Positions 6,781 to 13,436 of a stretch of DNA of 13,436 nucleotides are shown piece after piece. This DNA comes from an uncultured Selenomonadales bacterium (GTDB taxonomy: Bacteria > Bacillota > Negativicutes > Selenomonadales > Selenomonadaceae), in assembly GCA_937915725.1 (NCBI GenBank), contig CALGGV010000029.1, positions 1 to 13,436 of the forward strand, in the 5' to 3' direction. The notes below the pieces were generated by a model. That model saw nothing but the letters and a program-made list of their open reading frames with translations. It was not told the origin of the DNA and did no database searches. The translations under genes and the position numbers were made by a program. Every line of letters begins with the position of its first letter. The first letter of the stretch is position 1.

Positions 6781-8043
6781 ATGGCAATGACGATAAGTGA
6801 AAAAATAATTGCGCGACACGCGGGCTTAGAATCCGTCGAGGCGGGGCAACTTGTCATTTGCGATTTAGATTTAGTTATGGCAAATGATGTTACAGGTCCG
6901 CCTTCAATCAAGGAATTTGAAAAAATTGGTAAGCCGGTCTTTAATCCTGACAAAATTGCTTTAATTCCCGACCACTTTCAACCGGCGAAAGATATTAAAA
7001 GTTCCGAACTTGCAAAAATTATGCGGGACTTTGCAAAGAAAAATAAAATCAAGCATTACTACGAGGCGGGGCGCGTAGGTATTGAACACGTAATTTTGCC
7101 GGAATTTGGAATTGTTGCGCCCGGTATGTTAATCATTGGCGCAGATTCTCACACCTGCACTTACGGCGCGGTTAATGCTTTTTCAACGGGTGTAGGTACA
7201 ACAGATTTAGCCGTTGGACTTGCAACCGGCAAGGCGTGGTTTAAAGTTCCGGAGGCTATCAATGTAAAAATTACCGGCAAAAAGCCGAAAAATATCAGCG
7301 GTAAGGACGTTATTTTAACTTTGATTGGAAAAATTGGCGTTGACGGCGCACTTTATAAATCGCTGGAATTTAGCGGCGAAGGCGTCAAAGAATTAACAAT
7401 GACAGATAGATTAACTATTTCAAATATGGCGATTGAGGCGGGCGGCAAGGCTGGAATTTTCCCCTTTGACGAAATTACCAAATTTTATGTAGGTTGCCGC
7501 GTCGATTATGAATATTTTCCGACAAACGCCGATGAAGACGCCAAATATTGTCAAACTGTCGAAATTAATCTTAGCGAATTAAAACCGGTTGTAGCGTTGC
7601 CACATTTGCCGGAAAATGTTAAACCTGTTGACGAACTCGGCGAAATTAAAATTAATCAAGTTGTAATTGGTTCCTGTACGAACGGACGCCTTGAAGATTT
7701 AAATATTGCGGCGGGAATTTTGAAAGGGCGCAAAGTTCATCCGGACGTACGCTGCATAATTATTCCCGGCAGTCAAGAAATTTACAAAGAGGCAATTAAT
7801 TGTCATTGGATAGATATTTTCATTGACGCGGGCTGCGTTGTAAGCTGTCCAACTTGCGGACCGTGTTTAGGCGGCTATATGGGAATTTTGGCGGCGGGTG
7901 AACGTTGCGTTTCCACCACCAACAGGAACTTTAGAGGACGTATGGGGCATGTTGAAAGTGAAGTTTATTTGGCGGGACCGCATGTGGCGGCGGCGTCTGC
8001 TATTTTGGGTAAAATTGCTACTCCTGACGAAATTAAGGGCTAA
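6781..8043 (+). CDS. leuC: 3-isopropylmalate dehydratase large subunit
   Basis: LeuC with LeuD isomerises 2-isopropylmalate to 3-isopropylmalate in leucine synthesis, in the cytoplasm, using a [4Fe-4S] cluster. The 420-residue length is that of the shorter LeuC/HacA branch. The substrate loop and strand GADSHTCTYGA lies at 120-130. The cluster ligands are C299 (GSCTNG) and C359/C362 (CPTCGPC), and NRNFRGRMGH near 394-403 is conserved. AGGAG lies nine bases before ATG 6781, favouring it over the ATG two codons later. LeuD follows after 71 bases. The family also includes homoaconitase and methylmalate dehydratases, so the substrate rests on family and pairing with leuD. leuA and leuB are not in the window. 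Confidence 0.93.
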   Translation: MAMTISEKIIARHAGLESVEAGQLVICDLDLVMANDVTGPPSIKEFEKIGKPVFNPDKIALIPDHFQPAKDIKSSELAKIMRDFAKKNKIKHYYEAGRVGIEHVILPEFGIVAPGMLIIGADSHTCTYGAVNAFSTGVGTTDLAVGLATGKAWFKVPEAINVKITGKKPKNISGKDVILTLIGKIGVDGALYKSLEFSGEGVKELTMTDRLTISNMAIEAGGKAGIFPFDEITKFYVGCRVDYEYFPTNADEDAKYCQTVEINLSELKPVVALPHLPENVKPVDELGEIKINQVVIGSCTNGRLEDLNIAAGILKGRKVHPDVRCIIIPGSQEIYKEAINCHWIDIFIDAGCVVSCPTCGPCLGGYMGILAAGERCVSTTNRNFRGRMGHVESEVYLAGPHVAAASAILGKIATPDEIKG

Positions 8044-8100
8044 GGATTAGGGGCTAAGGGCTAGAGACTAGTTTTTTACTAATCCCTAAAAATCGACTGA
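8044..8100 (+). repeat. GGATTAGGGGCTAAGG-type repeat between leuC and leuD
   Basis: The leuC-leuD gap contains GGATTAGGGGCTAAGGGCTAG followed by ACTAGTTTTTTACTAATCCC. GGATTAG (8044-8050) can pair with CTAATCC (8079-8085), and CTAG-AGA-CTAG (8061-8071) sits before six T. The same sequence type is repeated at 13120-13166. It could act as a weak attenuator between the two subunit genes, or be only a mobile or expanding repeat. Confidence 0.6.
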
Positions 8101-8114
8101 AAGGAAGTTTTTCA

Positions 8115-8615
8115 ATGCAGATTGAAGGAAAAGTTTGGCGTTACGGCGACAATATCGATACTGATGTTATAATTCCGGCGCGCTATTTAAATACATTTGA
8201 TCCGGCTGAATTGGCGAAACATTGTATGGTTGACATTGACGAAACTTTTGCGGCGAATGTCAAGGCGGGCGATATAATGGTTGGCGGCAAAAATTTTGGT
8301 TGCGGCTCCAGCCGTGAACATGCTCCCGTTGCAATTAAAGCAAGCGGCGTTCCCGTTGTAATTGCGGCTAGTTTTGCAAGAATTTTTTATCGTAACGGAA
8401 TTAATATTGGCTTGCCGCTGTTGGAAATTGGAAATGAAGTTGAAAAAATTTCTGCCAATGACATTTTGAAAATTGACACTGATACAGGCACGATTGAAAA
8501 TCTTACAACCGGCGAAACTTACAAGGCGCACCCGCTCCCAACTTTTGTACAGGGCATCGCGCAGGCGGGCGGCTTAATTAATTTCGTCAAGGAAAAAGGC
8601 ACTCTTACCGCGTAA
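8115..8615 (+). CDS. leuD: 3-isopropylmalate dehydratase small subunit
   Basis: LeuD is the swivel-domain partner of LeuC and completes the active site for isopropylmalate isomerisation. The 166 residues match the short LeuD branch that pairs with 420-residue LeuC. Signature parts are GDNIDTDVIIPARYL (11-25), VGGKNFGCGSSREHA (56-70) with the substrate-contacting S-S-R, and ASFARIFYRNGINIGLP (about 85-101). AAGGAA lies about nine bases before ATG 8115. It is separated from leuC by 71 bases of repeat-like sequence rather than overlapping it, and is followed by a terminator, so it ends the operon. Confidence 0.94.
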   Translation: MQIEGKVWRYGDNIDTDVIIPARYLNTFDPAELAKHCMVDIDETFAANVKAGDIMVGGKNFGCGSSREHAPVAIKASGVPVVIAASFARIFYRNGINIGLPLLEIGNEVEKISANDILKIDTDTGTIENLTTGETYKAHPLPTFVQGIAQAGGLINFVKEKGTLTA

Positions 8616-8633
8616 AATATTTTGAAATTTTTT

Positions 8634-8664
8634 GGGACTCGTCAAAAATGGCGGGTCTTTTTTT
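8634..8664 (+). terminator. Rho-independent terminator after leuD
   Basis: GACTCGTC (8636-8643) and GGCGGGTC (8650-8657) form an 8-bp stem with two G.U pairs around a 6-base loop, followed by seven T. Confidence 0.8.
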
Positions 8665-8692
8665 ATTATTAGAATTTCATTAGAAATGAATT

Positions 8693-8725
8693 TTTTCAGG
8701 AAAATTTCACGGGGGGGGGTATAAT
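8693..8725 (+). promoter_or_regulatory. Promoter with G9 tract for the RTX-like gene
   Basis: A run of nine G (8711-8719) directly abuts a perfect TATAAT (8720-8725). A weak -35-like TTTTCA lies at 8693-8698, giving a 21-base spacer at the present G length. A small palindrome TTCATT-AGA-AATGAA (8676-8690) lies just upstream. A homopolymer inside a promoter spacer is the arrangement of phase-variable promoters. No other G run of this length was noticed in this AT-rich window. The -35 assignment is uncertain. Confidence 0.6.
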
Positions 8726-8771
8726 AATTTTCAATTAGAAGATTGTTTTTTTAGCTGAGGAGTGATTTATT

Positions 8772-11738
8772 ATGAGCAAGTTGAAATTTGATATTCAGCG
8801 ATTTGTTGAAACTATCAGAGGCACTGAAGGACACGATAATATTTCTGTCAGCGGCTCTGGTAAAATTGTTTATGGTTATGGTGGCAACGATACAGTTTAC
8901 AATCGAAACAATAACAACGTAACGATTATTGGTGGTGACGGCGCAGACAGTATTAAAAGTGAAGGTTATTATTCATACCAAAGTACTAATAATGTTTCAA
9001 TCAGCGGCGGCGCAGGTAATGATTTAATATCGTTAAATGGAAGTAACGGCGTAGTAAATGGCGATGAAGATAACGATCGAGTTTCTGTTTATGGTGGAAG
9101 TAACAATTCAATTAACGGTGGTACAGGCAACGACAATATAGGTAATTCCGGCTCAAATGCTACTATCGCTGGTGGTCTCGGCAATGACATTATCGATAGT
9201 AATGGAGATTATGCTTACATTAGCGGTGAAGAAGGAGCCGATTATATTTACAATAGGGGTAAGGATTCTTCATTAATTGGTAGCAATGGTAAAGATACTC
9301 TTCACGCTCGTGATAATACTAACGGCTTAGTTATTGGCGGCGATGGCGATGATTCAATTAAAGCTGAAGGCAATATGAGTAATATTACTATTGAAGGCGG
9401 CACGGGCAACGATATAATACGTTTAGAAAAATATTATTCTAGAGATAATGTTTCTGCAGTTATCAATTATGCAAGCGGGGATGGTAACGATATTATTTAT
9501 GGTTTTGATGAAGATGACACGCTAAAAATTTCCGGCAGTTATTCGACAATCACAAGTGGCAACAATGTTATTGTAAATGTTAGCAGTGGCAAAATTACTC
9601 TGGACGGTGCGGCGGGCAAAACTTTAAACATTGTGAACGGCGGCGGCGTAACTATTCAACCGACAGTTACTTCAGAATATATTTTCAATACTAAGTCAAA
9701 TTCTTTAGTTGCAGGCGGAAACGGCGCAGATACAATTTTCAACACCGGCAAAACTTCCACGCTTAATGGCAACGCGGGCGACGATTATATTTTCAATCTT
9801 GCAACAAACGTAACAATCAATGGCGGCGCAGGTAACGATACAATTAACGCAACAACCGGCAAAGTTACGATAAACGGCGGCGCGGGCAATGATGAAGTTA
9901 TACTTTACAGCGGCAGTGCGCTTTACCAATATGCAAGCGGTGACGGCAACGATACTGTTGCCGGGTTCGGCACAAACGATACACTGCACATAACAAGCGG
10001 CAGTATTTCAAAATCTACTGTCAGCGGTTCGGACGTTATTTTGACAATCGGCAGCGGCAATATCACTCTGAAGGACGCCAAAGGTAAAACTTTAAAAATT
10101 AAAACCGGCAGCGGCAGTGTCATTTCAAGCGTTATCGGAGGCAGTAGCGGCGGCTCCACTGTTCAACCTACTCAACCCGCCGCGCAATCCACATTAATCA
10201 GCAATTCTGCAAACAATACAGTTATAAACGGTACAGGCAACGCAGACAGCATTTTTAATAGAGGGTCCAACGTGACAATCAATGGCAATGCCGGAAATGA
10301 CAGTATTGACAGCCACTTTAATTCAAAAGTTTTGATAAACGGCGATAATGGTAACGACCGAATTATAAACAGTGCTGCTTATTCTACAATTTATGGTGGC
10401 GCAGGTGCAGATTATATTGATAATAGCGGCTCTAATAGTTACGGAACAAGTTATGATGGAAACCATTCCTTTATTGATGGTGGAGCAGGTAACGATACCA
10501 TAGACAACAGTTGCGAAAATGTCACAATCAATGGCGGCGCAGATAATGACAGTATCATTAATTGGAGCGATGGCGATTATGTAACAATTAATGGCGACGC
10601 GGGCAATGATAAAATTACTAATATGGGGAAGTACGTGGTTGTAAATGGCGGTGCAGGTAATGATACTATTTACAATAGCGGCGCAGTACAAATTTCCGGT
10701 GGAACATATACAACTTTAATCAGTGGAAATTCTACTTTGACAGGCGGTGCCGGAAATGACTATATTTCAATTACTTCCGGCAGCAACAATAACGTTATTC
10801 AATATGCTTCAGGCGACGGCAACGATACTGTTTACGGCATCAAGGCAAGCGACACTTTGCAAATAAGCGGCGCGAAATATACAACCGTAAAAAGCGGAAG
10901 TGATTTAAAAGTAAATGTCGGCAGCGGCACAATCTTACTCAAAAACGCGGCAAATATTGCAGTTAAAATTAACGGCACTTTGGGCAGCGGCAGTAGCGGC
11001 GGAAGTTCAACTTCAACTTTGCCTACAGGTCTTTCAATCAGCAGTTCGCTTTTAACCGCGTCAAGCAATTTTACCGGCAACAAAATTGACTTGGCAAATT
11101 ATTCCAATGCAACAAAAGTAAACGCCTCTGCACTTTCAAAATCTGTAAATATTGTCGGAGATTCAAAGGCTAATTCAATCAAAGGCGGCAAGGCGGCAGA
11201 TACAATTTCAGCCGGTGCCGGTAATGATACAGTTTATGGCGGCGCGGGCAATGATTCAATTTTCGGAGAAGCGGGCAACGATAAACTTTTGGGCGATGCC
11301 GGAAACGACAGCTTATACGGCGGCGCGGGTAATGACACTTTCACAGGCGGCGCAGGTAACGATACTTTTATTTATAGCGGCGGCAAAGACGTTATCACGG
11401 ACTACGCAGCAGGGCAGGATACTATAAAAATTTCAAGTGGCAAAATTTCAAAAACCAGTTACAGCGGTCAAAATGTTATCTTCACTATTGGCAGTGGTAC
11501 TTTAACTGTCAAGAATGGCAAGGGCAAAAAAATTACTGTCACGGATTCAAGCAATAAAACTACTACTCAGACTTATTCAAAAACTTTAGATTTATTTGAA
11601 GACAACAATTTTATTTCTGATGACACTCAACTTTCCTCAATCACTGAACAAAAATTTTCTGTTACAAATATTGAGCCAATTAATTTTACTGCACTTGAAC
11701 AGAATAACAAAACTTTCTTGACTTTCGCAAAGAAATAA
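8772..11738 (+). CDS. RTX-like repeat protein with Prp-type N-terminal motif
   Basis: This 988-residue low-complexity protein is built of hemolysin-type calcium-binding repeats (pattern G-G-x-G-x-D-x). Residues 4-11 read LKFDIQRF, closely matching the L27 leader LQFDLQLF encoded downstream. Degenerate GG-x-G-ND repeats fill 15-230, 300-385, 475-675 and a regular block near 800-865 (YGGAGND, FGEAGND). Each array ends in a ~60-residue module beginning Y-A-S-G-D-G-N-D or similar (near 231, 385, 676, 866) with a conserved S-G-[KNT]-I-x-L-K/D core. Ser/Gly/Thr/Pro linkers lie near 450-475 and 735-755. The tail (from ~934) is not repetitive and ends F-A-K-K. There is no signal peptide and no cysteine-rich region. 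GAGGAG lies about nine bases before ATG 8772. A secreted or surface role via a type I system is likely, but no transporter is in the window. Confidence 0.85.
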   Translation: MSKLKFDIQRFVETIRGTEGHDNISVSGSGKIVYGYGGNDTVYNRNNNNVTIIGGDGADSIKSEGYYSYQSTNNVSISGGAGNDLISLNGSNGVVNGDEDNDRVSVYGGSNNSINGGTGNDNIGNSGSNATIAGGLGNDIIDSNGDYAYISGEEGADYIYNRGKDSSLIGSNGKDTLHARDNTNGLVIGGDGDDSIKAEGNMSNITIEGGTGNDIIRLEKYYSRDNVSAVINYASGDGNDIIYGFDEDDTLKISGSYSTITSGNNVIVNVSSGKITLDGAAGKTLNIVNGGGVTIQPTVTSEYIFNTKSNSLVAGGNGADTIFNTGKTSTLNGNAGDDYIFNLATNVTINGGAGNDTINATTGKVTINGGAGNDEVILYSGSALYQYASGDGNDTVAGFGTNDTLHITSGSISKSTVSGSDVILTIGSGNITLKDAKGKTLKIKTGSGSVISSVIGGSSGGSTVQPTQPAAQSTLISNSANNTVINGTGNADSIFNRGSNVTINGNAGNDSIDSHFNSKVLINGDNGNDRIINSAAYSTIYGGAGADYIDNSGSNSYGTSYDGNHSFIDGGAGNDTIDNSCENVTINGGADNDSIINWSDGDYVTINGDAGNDKITNMGKYVVVNGGAGNDTIYNSGAVQISGGTYTTLISGNSTLTGGAGNDYISITSGSNNNVIQYASGDGNDTVYGIKASDTLQISGAKYTTVKSGSDLKVNVGSGTILLKNAANIAVKINGTLGSGSSGGSSTSTLPTGLSISSSLLTASSNFTGNKIDLANYSNATKVNASALSKSVNIVGDSKANSIKGGKAADTISAGAGNDTVYGGAGNDSIFGEAGNDKLLGDAGNDSLYGGAGNDTFTGGAGNDTFIYSGGKDVITDYAAGQDTIKISSGKISKTSYSGQNVIFTIGSGTLTVKNGKGKKITVTDSSNKTTTQTYSKTLDLFEDNNFISDDTQLSSITEQKFSVTNIEPINFTALEQNNKTFLTFAKK

Positions 11739-11948
11739 AATCTGCGCGACGAACTAAAAACTTATTCAAAAACTTTAGATTTATTTGAAGACAACAATTT
11801 TATTTCAGAGGACACGCAACTTTCCTCCATTACTGAACAAAAATTTTCTGTTACAAATATTGAGCAAATTAATTTTACTGCACTTGAACAGAATAACAAA
11901 ACTTTCTTAACATTCGCCAAAAAATAAAATCTGCGCGACAAAGTAAAA
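11571..11948 (+). repeat. Tandem 189-bp duplication of the RTX gene 3' end
   Basis: Bases 11571-11759 (last 55 codons, stop and 21 bases of 3' flank) are repeated directly at 11760-11948. The copies differ at 12 positions: 10 in the coding part and 2 in the flank (GACGAAC against GACAAAG). Both share AAATCTGCGCGAC after the stop. Confidence 0.93.
11760..11927 (+). pseudogene. Orphan second copy of the RTX protein C-terminal tail
   Basis: This open 55-codon stretch ends in TAA and encodes the same tail as the RTX-like gene (TYSKTLDLFEDNNFIS ... FLTFAKK) but has no start codon or ribosome site. Compared with the tail of the intact gene, eight of ten coding differences are synonymous; the two changes are Asp to Glu and Pro to Gln. 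It therefore diverged while the protein sequence was under selection. It may be the remnant of a second full gene lost by recombination, or a spare cassette for tail exchange. Confidence 0.75.
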
Positions 11949-11950
11949 AA

Positions 11951-11987
11951 AAATAAACCCGCCACAAAAAGCGGGTTTTTATTTTTG
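11951..11987. terminator. Bidirectional terminator between RTX region and rpmA
   Basis: AAACCCGC (11955-11962) and GCGGGTTT (11971-11978) form an 8-bp stem around CACAAAAA. T-rich sequence follows on the right and A-rich precedes on the left, so it serves the RTX transcript (+) and the convergent rpmA transcript (-). Confidence 0.87.
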
Positions 11988-12002
11988 AAAAATATTATTA
12001 AA

Positions 12003-12311
12003 TTATTTTGCGAGTGAAACTTCAGCCGGTTTTTCGACTGCGTAAACGCTGATTTTGCGTTGATATTTGCCTTTGCGTTCAAATGCAACTTTGCCATCGA
12101 TTTTAGCAAAAAGTGTATCGTCGTTGCCGCGTCCAACATTCAAGCCGGGATGAAAATGAGTACCGCGCTGACGAACTAAAATACTTCCTGCAGTAACAAC
12201 AGTACCTGCTTGTTCTTTGACACCCAATCTTTTAGACTCGCTGTCACGCCCGTTACGAGTGGAGCTAACGCCCTTTTTATGTGCGAAAAGTTGTAAATCA
12301 AATTGCAACAT
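12003..12311 (-). CDS. rpmA: 50S ribosomal protein L27 with cleavable N-terminus
   Basis: L27 is a large-subunit protein whose N-terminal tail reaches the peptidyl-transferase centre. The 102 residues carry the family sequence AHKKGVSSTRNGRDSESKRLG (10-30), the GSILVRQRGT motif and the FHPGLNVGRGNDDTLFA block. The first nine residues, MLQFDLQLF, are the Firmicute-type extension that is removed by Prp before residue A10, exposing A-H-K-K. GAGGTG lies eight bases before the ATG. It is the last gene of the rplU-prp-rpmA cluster, 12 bases after prp, and is followed by the shared terminator. Confidence 0.97.
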   Translation of the reverse strand: MLQFDLQLFAHKKGVSSTRNGRDSESKRLGVKEQAGTVVTAGSILVRQRGTHFHPGLNVGRGNDDTLFAKIDGKVAFERKGKYQRKISVYAVEKPAEVSLAK

Positions 12312-12323
12312 TAAAATTCACCT

Positions 12324-12635
12324 CTATTCAATAACTTTCAGAGCTTGCGGAGCTAATTTTTCAATTTCATGCAGACCGATTAACATTGTTTGAAAAACCG
12401 CCTCAGTTAAATCGTCGGGCGGCGTTTTTAATTTTAACATTAATCTGCCGCTTGCAGAATCGCCTTCAATTTTGCGTTTCAAATGCTGAACAATGCAAAG
12501 ATACGCAGATTGAGTAATAGTTGAAACTCCGGCGCAAAAAATATCTTGCCCGTGCGGCGCGGTATTTGCGTGTCCGTCGATTAAAAAGCCGGTAATTTTG
12601 CCGTCTTCCTGCTTGTAAATCTCCGCGTTAATCAT
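12324..12635 (-). CDS. prp: Ribosomal-processing cysteine protease Prp (YsxB family)
   Basis: Prp cuts the N-terminal extension off L27 (after the phenylalanine of L-x-F-D-L-Q-L-F) so that ribosomes can assemble properly. In staphylococci it also processes phage capsid and scaffold proteins bearing the same motif. The 103-residue size is right. The catalytic His and Cys are H22 (DGHAN) and C34 (DIFCAGVS), the same positions as known for the S. aureus enzyme. Placement between rplU and rpmA is the classic arrangement. Its ribosome site (GAGGGC) overlaps the last codons of rplU, three bases separating stop and start. A second likely substrate is encoded at 8772. Confidence 0.96.
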   Translation of the reverse strand: MINAEIYKQEDGKITGFLIDGHANTAPHGQDIFCAGVSTITQSAYLCIVQHLKRKIEGDSASGRLMLKLKTPPDDLTEAVFQTMLIGLHEIEKLAPQALKVIE

Positions 12636-12638
12636 TGA

Positions 12639-12950
12639 TTAGCCCTCGATTTTTTCGATTTTAACTTTTGTAAACGGCTGGCGATGCCCTGCGCGACGGC
12701 GATAATTGGTTTTATGTTTGTATTTGAAAATACGAATTTTTGGACCTTTGCCGTTTTTAACAACAGTAGCGGTAACTTTTGCGCCTTCGATGACAGGTTT
12801 ACCAACTTTAATATTTTCGCCGTCAAAAATTCCCAAAACTTCTTCAAAGGTTACAGAAGAATTTTCCTCAACTTCGAGTTTTTCAATAATAATTTCGTCG
12901 CCTTCAGAAACTTTGTACTGTTTGCCGCCGGTTTTAATAATAGCATACAT
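12639..12950 (-). CDS. rplU: 50S ribosomal protein L21
   Basis: L21 binds 23S rRNA in the large subunit. The 103 residues show the family start MYAIIKTGGKQYKVSEGD and the basic C-terminal signature KYKHKTNYRRRAGHRQPFT (77-95), which contacts RNA. GGAGGTG lies about 11 bases before the ATG. First gene of the rplU-prp-rpmA operon, preceded by a promoter and a structured leader. Confidence 0.97.
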   Translation of the reverse strand: MYAIIKTGGKQYKVSEGDEIIIEKLEVEENSSVTFEEVLGIFDGENIKVGKPVIEGAKVTATVVKNGKGPKIRIFKYKHKTNYRRRAGHRQPFTKVKIEKIEG

Positions 12951-13079
12951 TTTAACTAAACACCTCCAAAAAAAGATGAACTCGCCGATTTCGGCACCGG
13001 AATTTTCCGAATTTTGAACCTTAGTCGAGCGGTGGAAAAAGTTAATTTCGTGCGCAAAATAACACGCCGTAAATCAACG
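12951..13079 (-). promoter_or_regulatory. Candidate L21 operon leader
   Basis: About 130 transcribed bases lie between the predicted start point and rplU. They contain a GCCGA/TCGGC hairpin (12984-12995) and an adjacent CGGAAAATTCCG palindrome (about 13000-13011). An autoregulatory L21 leader is known in Firmicutes; I recognise the context and the hairpins but could not match a consensus by eye. Confidence 0.4.
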
Positions 13080-13085
13080 GGTTGT

Positions 13086-13114
13086 AGAATATCATAAAAA
13101 ATTTTCTCTGTCAA
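13086..13114 (-). promoter_or_regulatory. Promoter of the rplU-prp-rpmA operon
   Basis: On the minus strand, a perfect TTGACA (13114-13109), 17 bases, then TATTCT (13091-13086). An A/T-rich stretch lies upstream of the -35 box before the repeats begin. Confidence 0.75.
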
Positions 13115-13119
13115 TATTT

Positions 13120-13166
13120 TTAGGGGCTAGGGATTAGGGGCTAAGGACTAAGGATTAGGGGCTAAG
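13120..13166. repeat. GGGGCTAAGGATTA-type short repeats
   Basis: GGGGCTAGGGATTA, GGGGCTAAGGACTA, AGGATTA and GGGGCTAAGG follow each other, an imperfect 14-base unit. Matches the element between leuC and leuD (8044-8100). No coding potential. Confidence 0.8.
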
Positions 13167-13174
13167 GCGTGTTG

Positions 13175-13436
13175 AAAAATTTTATGTCAACATTTTAAAG
13201 CCGCCAAAATGGGCTGAAATTTCCACGACAAGCCGCCTCTCTTGAATTTTTAAGAATAAGCACTTAGTCAAAAAAAACACGCCCAAAATTAGCGCGTTTA
13301 AAAATTTTATTTCAACATTTTAAAGCCGCCAAAATGGGCTGAAATTTCCACGACAAGCCGCCTCTCTTGAATTTTTAAGAATAAGCACTTAGTCAAAAAA
13401 AACACGCCCAAAATTAGCGCGTTTAAAAATTTTATT
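13175..13436. repeat. 125-bp tandem repeat array, continues past the window
   Basis: Two near-identical units (13175-13299 and 13300-13424) and the first 12 bases of a third (13425-13436) have an exact period of 125. They differ visibly at only one base in the AAAAATTTTAT(G/T)TCAAC start. Each holds AAAGCCGCCAAAATGGGCTG, then the ACGACAAGCCGCCT core shared with 1-286, and an AACACGCCC...GCGCGTTT hairpin with one mismatch. No gene is present. The high identity suggests recent expansion. Confidence 0.92.

Noticed and set aside
8711..8719. G9 tract as a sequencing artefact
   Set aside because: Its exact position against TATAAT upstream of a surface-type gene makes a real slippage tract more likely, though the exact count could be off by one or two.
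9705..11083. Several long minus-strand open frames across the RTX-like gene
   Set aside because: They are by-products of the biased GGC/GGT-rich repeat codons, lack ribosome sites, and have Cys/Ala/Ile-rich low-complexity translations.
11760..11927. Orphan RTX tail as an independent small gene
   Set aside because: There is no start codon or ribosome site between the preceding stop and the tail, so it is listed as a pseudogene or cassette.
13175..13436. CRISPR array
   Set aside because: The repeat unit is 125 bp with no alternating unique spacers, and no cas gene is present.

Overview
The window looks like chromosomal DNA of an AT-rich, anaerobic, Gram-negative-type Firmicute (Negativicutes, Selenomonas/Phascolarctobacterium-like). 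This is inferred from the Firmicute-specific cluster rplU-prp-rpmA with a cleavable N-terminus on L27, an RTX-like repeat protein beginning with a K-F-D-I-Q-R-F motif, an NrdD-type glycyl-radical gene and cobamide assembly. No species can be named from the sequence alone.

Layout. 1-286: intergenic repeats with a CGACAAGCCGCC core. 287-1069 (-): RsmJ/YpiP-like SAM methyltransferase. 1154-3117 (+): an unrecognised membrane protein with four short N-terminal repeats, overlapping cobS (ATGA), then a bidirectional terminator. 3157-5250 (-): an MscS-type channel translationally coupled to a small NrdD-like glycyl-radical protein. That small gene is split by a 694-nt group I intron (3241-3934) carrying a NUMOD4/HNH homing endonuclease. 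5478-8615 (+): a capsular-polysaccharide-type glycosyltransferase, leuC and leuD, then a terminator. 8711-11738 (+): a 988-aa RTX-like protein expressed from a promoter with a run of nine G directly against its -10 box. It is followed by a second, diverged copy of the gene's last 56 codons and a terminator shared with the convergent ribosomal cluster. 12003-12950 (-): rpmA (L27), prp protease, rplU (L21), with a promoter and a roughly 130-nt leader. 13120-13436: GGGGCTAAGGATTA-type repeats and a 125-bp tandem repeat running off the window.

The strongest discovery is the group I intron. The reading frame is restored exactly (RRITG | YLVGTTDRW), P1 has the U.G pair at the 5' splice site, P10 pairs with the 3' exon, P3/P7/P8 can be drawn, the intron ends in G, and the insertion falls directly after the codon for the predicted radical glycine. 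The second theme is the RTX-like gene. Its N-terminus matches the Prp-cleaved leader of L27 encoded next door, its promoter looks phase-variable, and its C-terminal tail has a spare copy whose differences are mostly synonymous.
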